A DNA stretch of 64,000 nucleotides, taken from positions 2,914,001 to 2,978,000 of the forward strand of contig OY729418.1 of NCBI GenBank assembly GCA_963422275.1, read 5' to 3'. The position numbers and the translations under genes were made by a program. Positions 62,218 to 64,000 of the stretch are shown piece by piece. Below the pieces are notes generated by a model, which was not told the origin of the DNA, did no database searches, and worked only from the letters and a program-made list of their open reading frames with translations. Source of the stretch: G963422275 sp963422275. Its GTDB lineage: Bacteria; Pseudomonadota; Alphaproteobacteria; Rhodobacterales; Rhodobacteraceae. Position 1 is the stretch's first letter. Every line of letters starts with the position of its first letter.

Positions 62218-63504
62218 ATGGATGAAGGTCTTTCCTCCGTGAACGATACCAATGGAGTTGATTACTACCTCTTCAGCTTTACTGACTTGTTCGGCGTCGT
62301 GCGCTCAAAGCTAGTTCCCGCATCGGCCATGGAGGATATGGCGAAGGAGGGAGCTGGATTTGCCGGGTTTGCCGCGCATTTGGACATGACCCCCGCAGAC
62401 CCTGACATGTTCGCGATGCCGGACTTGGAAAGAATGCAGCGATTGCCGTGGAAACCCGCGCTGGCCTGGATTCCGTGTGACCTCTACATGAACGGCGAAG
62501 TTGTGAATCAGGCCCCTCGGGCGACACTCAGGCGTGTGCTGGAACGAGCCGATTCAATGGGATATTCAGTTTTGACAGGAGTTGAACCCGAGTTCTTCCT
62601 CATCGATGCAGACAACCGGGATGTCCGGGAGAAGCCCTGTTATGACCAGCAGGCTTTGCTGCGTCAGTATGACATCATCGCGTCGATCTGCGACGGAATG
62701 CAGGAACTTGATTGGGGGCCGTACCAGAACGACCACGAGGATGCGAACGGGCAGTTCGAGATGAACTGGGACCCGTCTGATCCGATCACGACAGCTGACC
62801 GCCACACGTTCTTCAAGTTCATGGCCAAGTCGATTGCCGAGGAAGAATCAACCGTGGCGACGTTCATGCCGAAGCCCAACCCGAAACTTACAGGAAACGG
62901 ATGCCATGTCCACCTGTCGCTCTGGGACAGGGCCGGGAAAACCAACCTAATGACCGGGGACGGCGAGCTCGGATTGTCCGGCCTTGCCTACAACGCCATT
63001 GGCGGATTGCTCAGGAACGCGAGGGATATTGCGCTCATAACCTGCCCTGTCGTGAATTCATACAAGCGGATCAACGCTCCGCGCACCAAATCTGGTGCTT
63101 CGTGGTCCCCCAACACCGTGACCTACGGCGGCAACAACCGGACCCACATGATCCGCATTCCGGGCAACAACCGTATCGAGATACGGCTTGCCGACGGTGC
63201 GTCCAATCCGTACCTGCTTCAAGCAGCGGTCATTGCGTCGGCCTTGGACGGAATCGAGAACAGTACCGACCCCGGCAAGCGTCTCGACATTGACATGTAT
63301 GCCGAGGGGCATCGTGCGCGGGGCGCGAGCAAACTCCCGCTCAACCTGCTGGATGCCATTCGTCTTTTCGAGAAATCCAGGCTCGCGAAGGACTGGTTCG
63401 GCACCGAACTGCGGACAGCGCTTGCCAAACTGAAAATGCAGGAATGGAACGAGTACATGCGACATTTTTCGAAATGGGAGCGAGAGAACGCGCTTGACAT
63501 ATAG
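62218..63504 (+). CDS. gmaS: Gamma-glutamylmethylamide synthetase (type III glutamine synthetase-like)
   Basis: Ligates monomethylamine to glutamate using ATP, the entry step of the indirect methylamine pathway. The 428-residue protein is of the glutamine synthetase family: beta-grasp N-domain, GVEPEFFLID, NDHEDANGQFEMNW, TGNGCHVHLSLWD, VNSYKRINAPRTKSGASWSP, and RIEIRLADGASNPYL with the metal and nucleotide residues. It is shorter than GlnA (about 470) and lacks the GlnA adenylylation tyrosine loop. ATG 62218 is preceded by AAAGGA. It lies 44 bases after mgsC. A true GlnA is less likely given the neighbours. An IS5-like boundary begins one base after its stop codon. Confidence 0.88.
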   Translation: MDEGLSSVNDTNGVDYYLFSFTDLFGVVRSKLVPASAMEDMAKEGAGFAGFAAHLDMTPADPDMFAMPDLERMQRLPWKPALAWIPCDLYMNGEVVNQAPRATLRRVLERADSMGYSVLTGVEPEFFLIDADNRDVREKPCYDQQALLRQYDIIASICDGMQELDWGPYQNDHEDANGQFEMNWDPSDPITTADRHTFFKFMAKSIAEEESTVATFMPKPNPKLTGNGCHVHLSLWDRAGKTNLMTGDGELGLSGLAYNAIGGLLRNARDIALITCPVVNSYKRINAPRTKSGASWSPNTVTYGGNNRTHMIRIPGNNRIEIRLADGASNPYLLQAAVIASALDGIENSTDPGKRLDIDMYAEGHRARGASKLPLNLLDAIRLFEKSRLAKDWFGTELRTALAKLKMQEWNEYMRHFSKWERENALDI

Positions 63505-63519
63505 CTAGGGAACCTCTGA
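63505..63519 (+). repeat. Putative IS5-type terminal inverted repeat
   Basis: CTAGGGAACCTCTGA directly follows the gmaS stop codon and precedes IS5-like transposase coding sequence. The same 15 bases occur at 12474-12488. The position and the second copy support an IS end, but the opposite end lies outside the window. Confidence 0.55.
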
Positions 63520-64000
63520 ATTAGCGTGATATATGGGTGCGGCATTGCACATCCGGGGTGCGCCTGCTGGTTTGTGCTGGCGCCTTTTTTCAGGGAGGAC
63601 CATGTCATGCAGCGCCTTCAGCCTCTGAGCCTTGAACATGACCGCGAAGCCGAGAGTGTCCGACGCCTTGCCGGAGCGATGCTGGAGAAGGTTCTGGACG
63701 AGACGACGATCCCGAGCTTCAGCTACCGGCTGGAAGACCATGGGCTGACGCGCCTGCTGTTTCGGGAGATCAAGGATCACTTGGCCGAACGGGGGATTCC
63801 GCTGAAGGAGGGCGGCATTTCGGGATGAAGCTGCGCATCGGCACCACCCCCGGGGGTCTGGTGCGTCACTTGGAGGGAACGGCCGCGAACGTCGCGACCT
63901 GACGCCTTCCGGCCTTCTTCCGCACGGCTCTGGCGGAAACGGTGAAGGCTAGGGTGCGGCACGGGTGGACCATCCGTTCTGGATCGTGAAGCGGGTATTC
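63520..64000 (+). pseudogene. IS5-family transposase, decayed, runs off the right edge
   Basis: A plus-strand frame contains MLEKVLDETTIPSFSYRLED, HGLTRLLFREIKDHLAERGI and PLKEGG. This is the N-terminal part of IS5-family transposases, where L-D-x-T-T..FR-x-x-L-E..L-x-x-G precedes the catalytic Asp. The usual IVDATII..S block carrying that Asp is missing. After a stop, fragments follow in other frames: KLRIGTTPGG, where a K-x-H-x-G segment is normal, and DHPFWIVKRVF (EHPF-x-x-(V/I)KR-x-FGF) near the window end. The internal deletions and stop codons make it non-functional. Confidence 0.6.

Noticed and set aside
62218..63504. Ordinary glutamine synthetase glnA
   Set aside because: The protein is shorter, lacks the adenylylation loop, and is the fourth gene of an mgsABC cluster, so gamma-glutamylmethylamide synthetase is the better call.
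1..64000. tRNA, rRNA or prophage features
   Set aside because: No tRNA-like cloverleaf, rRNA-like stretch or phage structural gene was noticed on either strand; this was by eye only.

Overview
The window reads as a chromosomal segment of an alphaproteobacterium, most like Rhodobacterales. The evidence is its gene neighbourhoods (secG near pyrG, rpiA-gor, hflK-hflC-DUF2065-Do protease, ftsY followed by septation protein A) and a Roseobacter-type trimethylamine N-oxide (TMAO) and methylamine module. This placement is inference from gene content. No rRNA, tRNA, CRISPR array or intact prophage was seen.

Layout. 1-1.4 kb: non-coding sequence with a methyltransferase remnant and a 28-bp perfect palindrome. 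1.4-8.5 kb: housekeeping genes (secG, a metallophosphatase, pyrG, thiamine pyrophosphokinase, a fumarylacetoacetate-hydrolase-family enzyme, L-serine dehydratase). 8.5-12.8 kb: an insertion-sequence graveyard (several IS1595-family remnants) surrounding an exported ankyrin-repeat protein built from near-identical 102-bp units. 12.8-22.4 kb: a peptide/amine-type ABC importer (two permeases, a fused double ATPase, a binding protein) with a HyuA-type hydantoinase/oxoprolinase and two tandem DUF917 (S-methylthiohydantoin desulfurase family) proteins. 22.9-23.5 kb: a decayed FitAB/VapBC toxin-antitoxin pair. 23.9-41.2 kb: core genes (rpiA, gor, hflKC, DUF2065, Do protease, ferredoxin, xseA, ftsY, ispZ/yciB, a GST, metZ, trkH and an acetolactate-synthase-like enzyme). 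41.2-46.2 kb, minus strand: a four-subunit sarcosine oxidase-like operon, probably N-methylglutamate dehydrogenase (mgdABCD). 47.3-52.1 kb: one very large type ISP restriction-modification enzyme. 52.7-63.5 kb: TMAO demethylase (tdm), its ABC importer (tmoVWX-like), N-methylglutamate synthase (mgsABC) and gamma-glutamylmethylamide synthetase (gmaS). 63.5-64 kb: the start of a decayed IS5-family element.

How it works together. TMAO would be imported by TmoXWV and cleaved by Tdm to dimethylamine and formaldehyde. Monomethylamine formed later would be captured by GmaS as gamma-glutamylmethylamide, turned into N-methylglutamate by MgsABC, and oxidised by the sarcosine oxidase-like complex to glutamate plus a C1 unit carried on tetrahydrofolate. 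The trimethylamine monooxygenase and the dimethylamine-to-methylamine step are not encoded here.

The most striking object is the type ISP enzyme lying between the two halves of this methylated-amine module. Its open reading frame contains two long poly-G tracts (16 G and 14 G), both currently in frame. A one-base length change in either truncates the protein, so it looks like a phase-variable single-polypeptide restriction-modification system.
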